Of a stretch of 64,000 nucleotides of DNA, positions 10,454 to 21,476 are shown piece by piece; the first letter of the stretch is position 1, and each line of letters opens with the position of its first letter. Made by a program: the position numbers and the translations under genes. The notes beneath the pieces were generated by a model. It was not told the origin of the DNA. It made no database searches and saw only the letters and a program-made list of their open reading frames with translations. The stretch is taken from assembly GCA_036365515.1 (NCBI GenBank), contig CM070876.1:41196695-41260694 (forward strand), given 5' to 3'. The stretch is from Torymus aiolomorphi. Lineage: Eukaryota; Arthropoda; Insecta; Hymenoptera; Torymidae.

Positions 10454-13302
10454 AGTATTAGAAGACATACATAAGCAATTATATCAGCAGGAAATCGCAT
10501 ATAATGATTTAAAGTCTTTTAATCAAGATAGAAAAGCAACAGATAATTTGATTTTATACTTGAATATAAGAGGTTTAAAAACTAATTTTGAGAAATTGCA
10601 AATCTTGAATAAAAGGCTTAAAATCAAATCTTATGTGATAATATGTGCTGAAACCGGTAATTTAGAACACTATCAATATTATAAATTAAATGGATACAAT
10701 ATTTATTATAACCATAGTCATATAAACAAATCAGATGGCGTGGTCGTATATGTAAAAAAAGATGTAATCCAGACAACTAATGTGATAGAACAGGGTAGCC
10801 TAAAAATACTAAATACAATTATAAACTTTCAAAACAATAGTCATTTGGAAATCTCAGCTATGTACAGATCACATGATCTACATAACACAGAGTTTATTTT
10901 AAAGGTAAATCAATATTTGCAACTTAAGAGAAGAGTTAAAAACCATTTGATAATAGGTGATTTTAATATAAATATAATGTTACAAAACAATATTAGTCAG
11001 AATTTTCTATACAATTTTCTTGAAAATTGCTATTACCCTGATTTTACTGATACGACTAGACCATATAATGTAACTACTGATAGTGGAACATGCATAGACA
11101 ATATTTTTATAAAAACTAGCTCAATCAATACAAAAACTTTCAAATTAATGACGCTAATTACTGATCGTTATCCGCTATTTATAGATATAAAAAAACCTCT
11201 AGTGAATACAGAGATGAAAAAAAATAAAACTAATTATTCATTAAATTACAAAAAAATAGCTATTATAGCAAGTCAAAAATGTTGGAATGAATACACACAA
11301 ATCGAGAATCCAAACGAAGCAATAAACCTTTTTATAGATGGAATAACACAATGTCAAGAAAAATCAAAAAGAAACCCGGTTAAATACAATAATGTACCTA
11401 GAAAAGAATGGATTACTATTGCGTTAATAAAATCCTGTAAAAAAAAGGACAAATTATATAAACAACTTAAAAAAAATCCAATGAATGAAAGATTACAAAG
11501 TGAATACAAAAACTATGTTAAATGTCTAAACAAAGTTATAAAAGATGCCAAAATTAAATACGAGAAGGATCTTATAGAGAAAAACTCAGATAATCCAAGA
11601 CAAATATATGGAAAATTATAAATTCCAAACTGGGTAACAAAAATAAAAAAGATAATAATATAAGTGAAATATATGATGAAAACGAGGAGATAGTAAAAAT
11701 CCCATCCAAAATTGCGAACATCATGAATGATACGGCAAAATGGGCAAAGAAATGAGTGACAAAATTACTGCCCCAAGTAACAAATTTATACAACTACCAC
11801 CAAGTAACTTAAATACAATTTTCCTACATCCTACAAATGAAATTGAAATTAAAAAAATAATTGAGAATTTGAAAATCAAGAATGGTGGAGTTGACAAAAT
11901 AAATGCTAAGACACTCAAAACAATATCTGATCTTATAGCAGATCCTTTGGCACATATCTTCAATAAATGTATTGAAAAATCAATATGGCCGGATGCGCTA
12001 AAAGCAGCTAAAGTGGTACCAATTTATAAATCAGGGAAAAAATTACAAGTTAATAACTACAGACCTATATCATTAATATCGAATATAGCAAAAATCTTTG
12101 AAAAAGTAATCTATGAAAGAATTTTTGATTTTATTAAAAAACATAAAATATTAAGTGAAAAACAGTTTGGCTTTATTAAAAGCAAAGGAACCACAGATGC
12201 TCTAAGCTGTATTACAAAGAGGATCTATGAGAACTTAGATAAGAGTAAGCCCATTATAGTCGCATTTCTGGATCTAGCAAAAGCCTTTGATACAGTTGAT
12301 CATAATATACTTTTACATAAGTTGCAAGCATACGGGATAAGAGGCAATGCTTATAATTTAATGCAAAGCTACTTAACAAATAGAAAGCAGAAAGTAAGAA
12401 TTGGCCAAAGTGAGATTGAACCGATAACAATAACGGTGGGAGTGCCACAAGGAACAATTCTTGGGCCATTACTTTTTATATTATATATAAATGATCTACT
12501 TATAACAATGCCAGAAAACTCTATTTTATCATATGCTGATGGCACAGCAGTTATATCGTCAGGTAAAACCTGGAAAGAAGTTGAAAGTGAAATGAATCTA
12601 TATCTTGAAAAAGTAGCTATATGGCTTGCATTGAATAAACTAACATTAAACATAAGTAAAACTGTGTACATAACTTTCGGAAATTACTGTGACAGTGTAC
12701 CAAAAAATTTAAATGTATATATTAACAAAGAAAAAATAAAGAGAGTTGACTCGTGTAAATATTTAGGAGTAAATTTTGATTATAATCTAAAATGGGATGA
12801 ACATATTAACTACCTAATCAAAAAAACAAGTTACTTAAATTTCATCTTTTACAAAATCAATAAATTTATGCAAACAAGTACGTTAAAGGTTATTTACTAT
12901 GCGTTTTTTCACAGTGTTATTAATTATGGGATAATTGCCTGGGGAGGTGTATATAAAAACAATCAACATTTACTTCAAAATATACAAAACAGACTACTTA
13001 AACTAGTTTTCAAAAACACGTTTGAGCAAAATAAACCTATGAATATTAAGCAACTATTCACATAGGACTGCTTAAAATATCATTACAGCGAAATGAAAAA
13101 TATATTCACAAACTCAAATAGTAAGACAAGAAATAAAGCTATATTATTACCAAAAATTGACAAAAGAGTAAGCGAAAAAAACAATTATATAACTGCAATA
13201 AAGACTTTTAATATACTACCAAATGAGCTCAAAACTCTAGATATAGACGAAAGACCCGCAAGGTACAAAATAAAAGAATGGATTGTGAAAAATATTTATT
13301 GA
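10437..13302 (+). pseudogene. LINE ORF2: AP endonuclease + reverse transcriptase, two frameshifts and one stop
   Basis: 10437-11621 holds the APE endonuclease: LNIRGLKTN, CAETGNLEHY, DGVVVYVK, IGDFNIN and SGTCIDNIF. The last catalytic motif reads TDRYPLF where family members have DH, a His-to-Arg change at 11166-11168. The frame shifts near 11610 and again near 11735. 11740-13065 is the RT: NNYRPISL, FLDLAKAFDTVDH, GVPQGTILGPLLF. The catalytic YADD box reads YADG (Gly codon at 12541-12543). A TAG at 13063-13065 separates the last 79 codons, which stay in the same frame to 13302. The order APE-RT without RNase H fits CR1/Jockey clades. Function is lost. Confidence 0.9.
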
Positions 13303-13596
13303 AAACGAGTTGAATATTCCTTGAAAACGATTTGATACTATAAGTTCGTTATAGTAATTCAGTAATTCAAGTCGAAAATTTAGATAATTGCATATCGCAT
13401 ATTTACATATTACTGTTTAGAAAGTCTATTATGATGTTAAAAATATTTCATAGTTTTAAGAATTAGTATTAGTTTTAATTTTAAGTATATTATATACTCC
13501 GGACCTGCAAACAGGAAATTTATTTTTCTCTGCAGGGTTACAATAATGTAATGTACTTCTATAATGTACTCTGGATAAATAAATAAAATAAATAAA

Positions 13597-13685
13597 TAAC
13601 TTATAATAAAAAAGCAAACGTAGGAAAACAATCGTTAGATTCATTAAACTACGCTTTCGGTTATCTACGTTTTCCTACGTTTTCA
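13597..13685. repeat. Left inverted arm (inner part, after the LINE)
   Basis: AACTTATAATAAAAAAGCAA, ACGTAGGAAAACAATCGTT and TCTACGTTTTCCTACG pair in inverted orientation with 14757-14826. The left copy carries about 24 extra bases after AATCGTT. Confidence 0.75.
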
Positions 13686-14756
13686 AACCTCCTATGAAAG
13701 CGAGGACACAAGAAGAAGAAGATTCTATAGAGGAAGTGATGGTTTTTTCAAGAAAACATACACGTCCCAACAGGATTTCAACTGGAACATCCTAATTAAT
13801 AATTTTAAAAAAAGATGTATATAATGTTCTATTTAGTATGCTAAACATTTTTATTGTATATAGTATTTAATAAATAATATAGTTCTATAATGTAATACTT
13901 ATGTTCTTATTCAAATACACATCCAATCATTTCCTCCAATATTTTATCATCATTAAAAATAAGTACTTTATAAGATATAATAAGTATTACATAAAAATAT
14001 TGAATCTTTATTAATAACTTATCATCTAACCTATAAATTTAAGTCCAAAAGCTAATTTCAAGATTGCTTCAATTTTAAGACATAGAGTCCTAGGTTATTA
14101 TGTTAAAACCTTTTGCTAGATCATATCCGTGTAGCTCAATCTCTTCATTAATAGAAGATACACCATGAAACCAAATTTCAGATCAATATCTTGATTACAG
14201 CCAGAGCTATGACATTTTATGTAAAATGGGAACGACTAATCAGTTTTACGCAGAATGAGTTTCATAGTATCAAATAATCTTAAATTTAGCTTTTGAGGTT
14301 AAAATGAAAAGAATTTGTTGTTATAAAGAATATAAAATTTATTATAAAAATACTAAAAACTATTAAATTAAAAATTATTTATTTAAATCATTTATCACAT
14401 TCATTAAAATCTTGTCGGCTGCGCTTACGTCATTCCGTATAATTTTACGAAGTATTTCGTAAAATTTGATTTTCCTAGTATGATGTTGTTCTTCAATGAT
14501 TTCAACAAATTTACCTCTGCATAATACTTTTCATATATTCAAAAACTTATTGTTTTCCTCGTCATTGTAATATGCACAGATCATCTGTGCTAGATATTGG
14601 TCGAATGGTGCCATACTCGACAATTCCTTCTTGAATAAGATATTTAATCTTATGTGATCTAGGGCCTACTGGGAGAAGAAGACTGAAACAAAAAAAGGAA
14701 ACATAATAAGGTTAATATCTTTTATTAGTAAGTAAAAAAGCAAGCGTTATAAAATG
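13686..14756. other. Unique core of the long-arm element, only tiny ORFs
   Basis: About 1.07 kb between the two arms. On the plus strand 13694-13795 can encode 33 residues rich in Glu and Arg (TQEEEDSIEEV, SRKHTRPNR). On the minus strand 14614-14531 can encode MAPFDQYLAQMICAYYNDEE plus a few residues. Both could be remnants of larger genes lost by internal deletion. No transposase, polymerase or integrase motif is visible. Confidence 0.5.
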
Positions 14757-15649
14757 TTTGAAAACGTAGGAAAACGTAGACAACGATTGTTTTCCTACGT
14801 TTGCTTTTTTATTATAAGTTATTATTTAAAAGAAATGTATTACTTACGCATTATTCTCAGTCATCTTAAATTTTGGGAAATTTAACCTCAATTAACTCTC
14901 AAAACACTAACAGCGTGCTCTCTCTCTCTCTCTCTCTCACGTGTCAGAATGACAATGACGTTCGCGCGCGAACGGTTACCGCCAATACTTTTTAAGGGGG
15001 GAGACCCCAAAGTCAAGACCACCGACCCTTATGAGAGCGACAACAGTCAGGACGTTTCCAGGGCCACTATGCATGAGGCTTTCTACACAACGCTTGCAGC
15101 GTATGGAAGCAAGGCTTACCATTAATAGCGCAGTATGTCTAACTAGGCCGTAGCCTAGTGGTTAGCGCTCTTGGACAGTAACAGCGAGATCTTTAGTTCG
15201 AGTCCTAGAGTCAGCTAATTTTTTTTTCAAATGTAAAAGTATTCAAGATATTTGAATATTTATATTATTAAGTTAGTAATATTATTCTTAGAAGTAATAC
15301 TTATATAGAACCTAACCTATAAATTAGCTATAGAGGGCACGCACGGCGACCTCATGCCGCTGACAGCTGACCGCTCGCAGCGCCACAGCTGGCCGCGGGC
15401 CGCACGATGCTTGATGGGTTATGTAACCTCCTACAACTGTAGACCTCCCACCTCAAAACCCTGTGGGGTTCTGGCCCACTTGGGTTAACTAGCCTCCTAC
15501 AACTCTAGAAACCCTGTGGGGGTTCTGGCTCACTTGGGTTAACGCACCTCGTGCAATTCTGGAACACGCATATTCCAAAAAAACCCAGGGGGGTTCTGGA
15601 GCACCTGGAATTCCAGGAAGTGCTCCAGAACCCCCCCTGTTTACCTACT
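14757..15649. repeat. Right inverted arm
   Basis: Inverted counterpart of 8042-8923 plus 13597-13685, uninterrupted. It contains the CT tract at 14919-14938, the tRNA-like unit at 15147-15215, the GC-rich stretch and the GGTTCTGG(C/T)(C/T)CACTTGGGTTAAC tandem units. It ends CCCCCCTGTTTACCTACT at 15649. Confidence 0.85.
15147..15215 (+). ncRNA. tRNA-like (SINE head-like) unit with pol III boxes, right arm
   Basis: Mirror copy of 8531-8599 with one visible change (AGCGAGATC for AGCAAGATC). A box TAGCCTAGTGGTTAGCGC, B box AGTTCGAGTCC, and a T9 run starting about four bases after the unit. Both units point outward from the element's core toward its ends. Confidence 0.5.
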
Positions 15650-16575
15650 GCCGTTTATGTATAATAAAGCGGATCCTGATTACATAAAAAAAAAAATGAA
15701 GAAATATGCAGTTTTTGAAGTTATTTCTCAAGCTGTTTTCGTATCTTTTCATAGGAATATGCCTTGTATTTACTTTTTGTACTTTTATTTTTTCTATTTT
15801 ATAAATTATAAAAAAGTGAATAAATGATATTGATTTTAGATTAGGTGATCGAAGAAAGATGGGAAGAATTATTTGCAAAATATAAGGCAGAACGGAAAAA
15901 ATGCTGAAAAAACCTGCATCTGGATCTGGAGCAAGCAATGATGATAAAAAGTGGGAATATTATGATTCTTTTGCTTTCATGAATGAAATACTCCAGCATC
16001 GACCAACCAAAAGCTCTTTATCATCTCCGTTAACATCTGGTTTACAGTCAAAAGAGGTCTGTAATTATACTTACTTTTTTGTATGACATACAAGTTATTT
16101 GTTTGTTTAAAACATAATTTGTTTAATTATACTAGCAGGTTAACTCGCAAGACCAAAAACTATCCACGAGTCAATCACAATCTGGTAAAAATTTGAAAAC
16201 AAAGGTAATATAAATTCCTACAACTTTTCATATTAAAAAATTTCATATTTATTAAAAAAAATTCCTTGTAAAAATTATTTTTTATAGGTAATGCCAAAAT
16301 TAGATGCATTTGCAAAAAAAAGAAAACTTGCATCGGATATAGTTGATCAAGAAATTGAAGAGATGAAATTGCAGCTCAAGTCAACAATTGCAAGGATCAC
16401 ACAAAATACAAATCAACCACTTCACTTTTCAGCCGATGATGCATCTACACATGTAAAAGATGACAGATTGTATCATGCAATCCGAATGGTCTTGGAGAAT
16501 GTCCCTTTTAAATTTCAATTAAATTGTATGATTGATATACAAGCTATTATTAACAAGTATGCCATAGATAAATAA

Positions 16576-17039
16576 AATAAATCTAAATAAATTTATTGTA
16601 TTTAATGTTTTCTTATGTAAATGTAAAAATTTTGTATATGTATTTTCTAACATATTCTTTCTTTTTTGGTAAATAAATTTATTACTTATAAGTGTTACGA
16701 GTATTTATTATAGAAGTATGTTACAAATATCCCATAACGCTTAAAAATGTTCTTAAAAGATAAAAATTATTTTCTATTTTTGGCTAACAATTAGAATATT
16801 TAAAAATATCATTATTTTTCTATTAAAAGATTAATTGCTAATTTGCTTTTTAATAACTATTTTTCTTATAATAAATACAAATTTTATTAACCATTGATCT
16901 AGTCATTATTCTAGTCATGTTTTTAATAATTTTACTTAATTTTTAATTTTAATTTCATTAATTAATTATTTTTAATAAATTATATAACTACATATAACAT
17001 AAACACAAGCAAGGTCTATTCCATTTAACCATAGAGTAT
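16576..17039. other. AT-rich spacer
   Basis: Downstream of the second MADF gene. It contains AATAAA-like words just after the stop. No inverted ends that would close the Harbinger-type element were found by eye. Confidence 0.5.
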
Positions 17040-17515
17040 CGAGGTCCATAGACAGTGTCTCTTGTTTTTTTTTGGATGGATCACGGCACGCAATGTGGAA
17101 AGTCCGTTACGATCTTTCCACATGGAGTGCGTCGTGCGCCGTGTTTCGTGACCCGTCAAGGCCTTTCCACATCGCGTGCGTCGTGCGCCGTATTTCGCGA
17201 CCCGTCATCCTCAAAGTATTGTAGACCGCGTTGCTGATTGGTTGGAATTTTTGGTATTATCAAAAATGGGCTTATGAGTAACACAGTCTACAAGAATTGG
17301 AGGATGACGGGTCGCGAAACACAGCGCACGACGCGGCGCACGGCGCACGACGCACTCCATGTGGAAAGGCCGTTATCCGCTTCGTTTCAAGAATTATTTG
17401 ATTAAACGAACTTACCTGTAGGAGAATTTCGATCATAACAGTGAGTCCACATTGCATGCCGTATGCCGTATGTCGTATGCCGTATGCCGTCCAAAAAAAA
17501 GTTGTTGTCCGACCT
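17040..17515. mobile_element. Foldback element (~475 bp)
   Basis: Outer words GAGGTCCATAGACAGTG/TTTTTTTTTGGATGG on the left and CCGTCCAAAAAAAA/TTGTTGTCCGACCTC on the right are inverted. Inner arms 17115-17228 and 17283-17372 pair through CCACATGGAGTGCGTCGTGC, CGCGACCCGTCATCCTC and TTGTAGAC words. A CGTATGCCGTATG short tandem repeat lies at 17457-17490. There is no coding capacity, so this is a MITE-like element. Confidence 0.7.
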
Positions 17516-18089
17516 CTAGAGAAATTATGATCACAGTCTGATGTCGAACAAACCTATACTCTCTTTTAAGGCCATGTGAAACCGTGAATTTCAATATTTT
17601 TTAACTTAACATTCAAGCATCTTTTCGGAAAAAAAATTTTGTCAAGCGCTTCGTACACATAAACCCTATATGCAGGAATTTTTTTGAGTGATTCTATTAA
17701 TGCTTTCGTTAGTTATGCGCGTTTAAAAAGTAGGTTAATTGCAGATTCCTACTTACCGACATCACGGTTTTTATTTAATTAAATAAATTCTCATCATTTT
17801 TTTGAAAAAACACGCTTTTCAGGCGCTCCGTATACCTAAATTCTATACTTACAATTTTTTGTGGATGATTCTATTGGTATTTTCATGAGTTATACTCTTT
17901 TGAAAATTATGTCGGTATTTCACATCACCTTAATAAACAAGCATACCATTCGCAAGGGGTTAGGTTTTTAAATCGGAGCAGCAATATACTTAAACAGAAG
18001 ACTAAGGCGTAAAAATATTGAAAAAAATATTAAAAAAAAAATAAAAATATTCTCAACTTGTAAGTAAATATCTATCTTGCTTAAGAAAC
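17516..18089. repeat. Dispersed repeat also present inverted at 30.4-30.6 kb
   Basis: GCGCTTCGTACAC, TATATGCAGGAATTTTTTTGAG, TGATTCTATTA and AGTTATGC words at 17645-17735 occur in inverted order at about 30455-30545. A second diverged unit (TCTATACTTACAATTTTTTG...) follows at 17820-17900. No gene is seen. Confidence 0.6.
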
Positions 18090-18297
18090 AACTTCGTGGA
18101 TAAATTGAGGTTGAATTAATAAATTGGTAGAATCAAAAAGGGTAATTATTAAAAACTCTGTACCGAAAAAAATTAAAATGAAACAAGTATAAGGGACAAT
18201 CAAATATTCATAAAAATTCATACCCAAAGTTTTTAATAATTACCCTTTTTGATTATACCAATTTATTAATTCAACCTCGATTTATCCACGAATTTGT
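18090..18297. mobile_element. MITE-like palindrome (~208 bp)
   Basis: Left arm 18090-18165 (TCGTGGATAAATTGAGG, TTGAATTAATAAATTGG, AAAAAGGGTAATTATTAAAA) is mirrored at 18226-18297 with few mismatches around a 60-bp loop. Confidence 0.8.
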
Positions 18298-18302
18298 TTC
18301 AT

Positions 18303-18305
18303 AAG

Positions 18306-18404
<99 letters not shown>

Positions 18405-18470
18405 AGAGAGAGACACATACACACACACGCGCGCGCGCGCACGCACGCACGCACGCACACGTGTGCGTCA
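18303..18470. repeat. (AC)n microsatellite with GA and GC flanks
   Basis: About 88 bp of pure AC (18313-18401), then AGAG and ACGC runs. It joins directly to the dispersed repeat at 18471. Confidence 0.95.
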
Positions 18471-18695
18471 TGCATATACACAAACTTTTGCTAACGCAGC
18501 ACTATGAGGAGGCCCGACAAGCATTGACCCCCGGCTGGCGCCGATGAGTTATTGTTTGGTTCTCGCCATAGTGCTGCTATAACTTCTAGTGTGGATTGTG
18601 CACTCGGTTGACTGCTCAAATACTGACTAATCGAGTTTCTACTATCTGGGACTTTTTGTCTGGCCCCATACAGATGCGGTGTGGTACCACCCTGG
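18471..18695 (+). repeat. Dispersed repeat family, copy 1
   Basis: About 220 bp nearly identical, in inverted orientation, to 60735-60960 (shared words GCAGCACTATGAGGAGGCCC, GACAAGCATTGA, GGTTGACTGCTCAAATACTG, CCATACAGATGCGGTGTGG). Both copies have a GC-rich CA/TG microsatellite attached at the same end, joined through TGCATAT(A/G)CAC, so the microsatellite belongs to the element. Confidence 0.85.
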
Positions 18696-19248
18696 TAAAA
18701 AAAACCTATTAAAATGTATTAATGTCGTATTTATTCAAATAAGGAGACGAAATAAAAGACACACAACTGTTTAGGTTTTAGTGAGTTTTTATTTAGTGAC
18801 TCGCACACGGACACTCCTACTTCGATGACCGTTGCCACTCAACTGACTTGTCGCCGCTCGCAGGGGGCGCTTGCTTTCTGTATAAGTAGAAAGGGTACAC
18901 TGAAAAAAAAATTTCGTAAATTCAACTAAATAAATTTATTTAAATTCCATTCAGTCAATTTAAATAAATATTTTCTTGAAATAAATACTAAATATTCAAG
19001 TTTAATAAATATTTATTAGAAAATCTCGATCATTTAGTAAAAATAAAATTTTTTAAAAATAACTAAAGCTTTAATAAAATTAAATTTATCATTTGCTAAA
19101 ATTACATAAACGAGTTTTGCTTCCTCCTAGAGGAAGCTTTGTGATAGTAATTTTTTGAGTTGTTGTAAAAACATGTTATAATTGATATTCGAGGTATTAG
19201 GAACCAAAATACATGATTTTTGAAAAATGTCTGTATGGATGTATGTGT

Positions 19249-19285
<37 letters not shown>

Positions 19286-20796
19286 CCTGGATCTCAGCTT
19301 CTATTCGATCGATTTTAACCGGACTGGTCTCATTCTTTTTGTTTTTTTTGGGTGATAGCGGGTCAAAAATCCGTTTTTTGATTGGGCCGATTCGTTTTTG
19401 TTTTATTTCGAATTTTCGATTTTCTCAAAATTGTTTTTGGCCTTTTTTCAATGATAGAATCGAGATATTTAAATCTGATGGGTAGCATTCGAAAGAGCGT
19501 AAAAAACCTATAATTTCCCAAAAAAAAATTTCTCTAACTATCCCGGTTCTCTTGTTATTGACAAAATCGTGTTTTTTTTTTTTAAAGTTTATAACTCCGA
19601 AACTAAACGGTCAATTTTTTTGAGAAAAATCACGATAATGCAGAATATAAATAGCTATAAGCTTTAAAAATTTGAATCCATTCTTTTGGTTAGTTTTTGA
19701 GAAAAAAATTGAAAAATGAAGAAAACGAGTTTTCTATGTCGAACGATTACGGAAGTAAAATTGACTTAATCGCTTTAAAATTCCTTGTAGAGGTAGATTT
19801 TGTATAGTTCTCGGTCGAGTTCTTTGGGCAAAATGATTGGTCAAGAAATTTCAGAGATATTTAAGGTTAAAGTTTTTTTAACCTTTTTTTCAAATCGCAA
19901 TTTCTCGAAAACGGCTCTATGTATCTGGATCGGATGGGTAGCATTCGAAAGAGAATTAAAATATCTATATTTGGAAAAAAAATTTTATGTCTAGCTATCA
20001 CAGTTCTTTTGTTATGAACAAAAACAAAAACGTGTTTTTTTCAAAAAAGCTTATAACTCCTTAATCCTATCTCCTATCTTCAAAAAATGATGGATTAGTT
20101 ATGATATCAATTTATTAGTGGTTTGATTGGTGGGTGTAACGGGTGGCTAGGTCACAAAAACAAAAGTGGTGTAGTTTCGATAAAATCACAGCGCTCACCG
20201 CGCGCTTCGAGAATACTAGTGATGTCATATATGTATATATGTATATATTATGTTAAACCTGGAACATTCTTGCCGGTTGATATAAATAAATGAATGAATA
20301 AATTTGAAAATTAATACTTTTTAATCTTCAAAATAAATTTAATTATAATTATGGCATAATTTGTTGCAAAAATTATAAATTGTTATTAAAAATTAATTAA
20401 ACGAATCACAAAATTAAGTTTGAGGAAGCAACGGGCCAATGAATTGGCAGCGGTTTTTTAAATATAATAAACCAATTTATTTAAAAGAAATAAATACATT
20501 CTAATAAATAATTACTTAAAATTCATAACTAATTTATTATAACATACCGAATACGTATTTCTAAATGATTGATCATTTATTTGTATACGGATGATTAAAA
20601 TTGATAAATATTTATTAAATTTTACAGAATATTTAATTAATAAAGTAGAAAATTTATTATGTTCAAGATAGAGATTCGCCAATAATTTTCTACAATTCTA
20701 TACAGTATTACCTTCAAAATGACACCAAAAGCATCTCCGTATCTCCTGTGACTCCAAAAATATTTGATTTTGACCAAAAAAAAAATGAAAATAGCC
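18696..20796. other. AT-rich low-complexity DNA with internal duplication
   Basis: No gene. 19475-19610 and 19925-20060 are diverged direct copies (GATGGGTAGCATTCGAAAGAG shared). A TG microsatellite is at 19240-19282. 20420-20462 (GTTTGAGGAAGCAACGGGCC) is an inverted copy of a word repeated at 28545 and 29240. Flanks (18950-19140 and 20460-20640) are rich in ATAAATATTTATT-type palindromes, like 25.6-26.4 kb. Confidence 0.55.
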
Positions 20797-20867
20797 CACT
20801 GTGCGCCGTTCATCGGCAAGTCTGCGTTGAGATATAGCGCATCGAGGACAGCTTTTAGCCCGTTACA
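20797..20867 (+). repeat. 5' LTR, 3'-terminal fragment
   Basis: Matches 25214-25284 with a few substitutions (CGCCGTTCATCGGCAAGTC, GAGGACAGCTTTTAGCCCG). Everything upstream of 20797 is unlike the 3' LTR, so about 1.28 kb of the 5' LTR, including its promoter, is gone. Confidence 0.85.
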
Positions 20868-20869
20868 AC

Positions 20870-20885
20870 TGGCGCCCATAACGTG
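20870..20885 (+). promoter_or_regulatory. Primer-binding site
   Basis: TGGCGCCCATAACGTG directly after the LTR's terminal CA is of the type used by gypsy- and BEL-group elements for tRNA priming of minus-strand DNA. Confidence 0.7.
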
Positions 20886-21476
20886 TGGATACACGGACAC
20901 CTGCCACCGACGAGCGTGCGGGGAAATTGGTTTTTTTCCTACGGATTGAAGGAAAAGCGGGTGGTGCAGATAACCGCGACGCGTCGCGTACCAAAGTTCG
21001 CAAGCGCGCGGTAACTTACGTGTGTAAGCGTGTGTGTCTGGATTCTGTCGGTACAAGAGACCGACAGTGAGAAATACATTTTTTTTCTCTTAACCGGAAA
21101 ATTGGGATGTAAAATTTTGGAAACGGTTCCGCGGAAATTTTTGTTTTACTTTTCAAAATAAAAGTAGCGGTTTAGCGTCTCCCAGCTGAAGGTACAAAAT
21201 TGTAAAACCTCAACTGCGAGTCGAACCGAAGCACACACACACACGCACTCAAACGGAGTGTACCTGGTTAGGCGGAAAAATTAAATTGTATTTATTTTTT
21301 TTACTTTTTGTATTTTTGGTGCGCCAACCAGATTCGTGCGTGCGATCGATTAGCCGCGCACAGGTACATTCCGAGAGAGGTGAGAACTTGTAGAGAGCGA
21401 GTTTCGTGCGGCTAATAACCCGTAAACGAGTTGCGCTGAACAGATTTTGACAGTGATTAGTCAAATCAGCACAGCG

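Larger units (their letters stand above)
8924..13596 (+). mobile_element. Non-LTR retrotransposon (CR1/Jockey-type LINE), nearly full length, decayed
   Basis: Two overlapping genes, ORF1 (8930-10453) and ORF2 (10437-13302), followed by about 290 bp of 3' UTR that ends in an ATAA-type simple repeat (13575-13596). The right arm of the host element shows the uninterrupted target, so the insertion point between 8923 and 13597 is directly visible. The short AT-rich target duplication cannot be told from the tail. Two frameshifts, one stop and two lost catalytic residues in ORF2 show it can no longer move by itself. Confidence 0.85.
8042..15649. mobile_element. Long-terminal-inverted-arm element with 6-bp TSD (Polinton-like termini), carrying a nested LINE
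   Basis: GCCGTT at 8036-8041 and 15650-15655 flanks the element. The ends read A(T/G)TAGGTAAACAGGGGG from both sides. Arms are near-identical inverted copies: left 8042-8923 plus 13597-13685 (the LINE lies between), right about 14757-15649. Inside the arms, in order from the end, are a G tract, GTTAACCCAAGTG(A/G)GCCAGAACCC tandem repeats, a GC-rich part, a tRNA-like unit, a GA tract and CTACGTTTTCCTACG words. The unique core is only about 1.07 kb. A 6-bp TSD, arms of several hundred bp and an AG start on one end are features known of Polinton/Maverick elements, but no polymerase, integrase or capsid gene is present. If the assignment is right this is a non-autonomous relative. Confidence 0.7.
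7989..16575 (+). pseudogene. Second MADF/BESS-like protein gene, interrupted by a 7.6-kb element
   Basis: ATG at 7989 opens with NKLIISLIQNEP, the start of a MADF domain. The frame is then broken by the element at 8042-15649. After the right GCCGTT the frame resumes exactly (PFMYNKADPDYIK), continues through EVISQAVF, and after a short intron reaches VIEERWEELFAKYK and KKWEYYDSFAFMNEIL, which completes the MADF fold. Later exons are 15842-16050 or so, about 16140-16204, and 16289-16575, each with GT/AG borders in phase 0. The last exon is helical and ends in FKFQLNCMIDIQAIINKYA, similar to a BESS motif. Apart from the insertion the gene has no stops. It is a different protein from the minus-strand MADF gene. 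It is either a third gene of the Harbinger-type element or a host gene. Confidence 0.7.

Noticed and set aside
8924..13596. LINE as cargo gene of the long-arm element, with the arms as its own terminal repeats
   Set aside because: The right arm shows continuous sequence across the LINE's insertion point, so the LINE came later.
18271..18494. Thr-His or Val-Cys repeat ORFs
   Set aside because: Translation of (AC)n.
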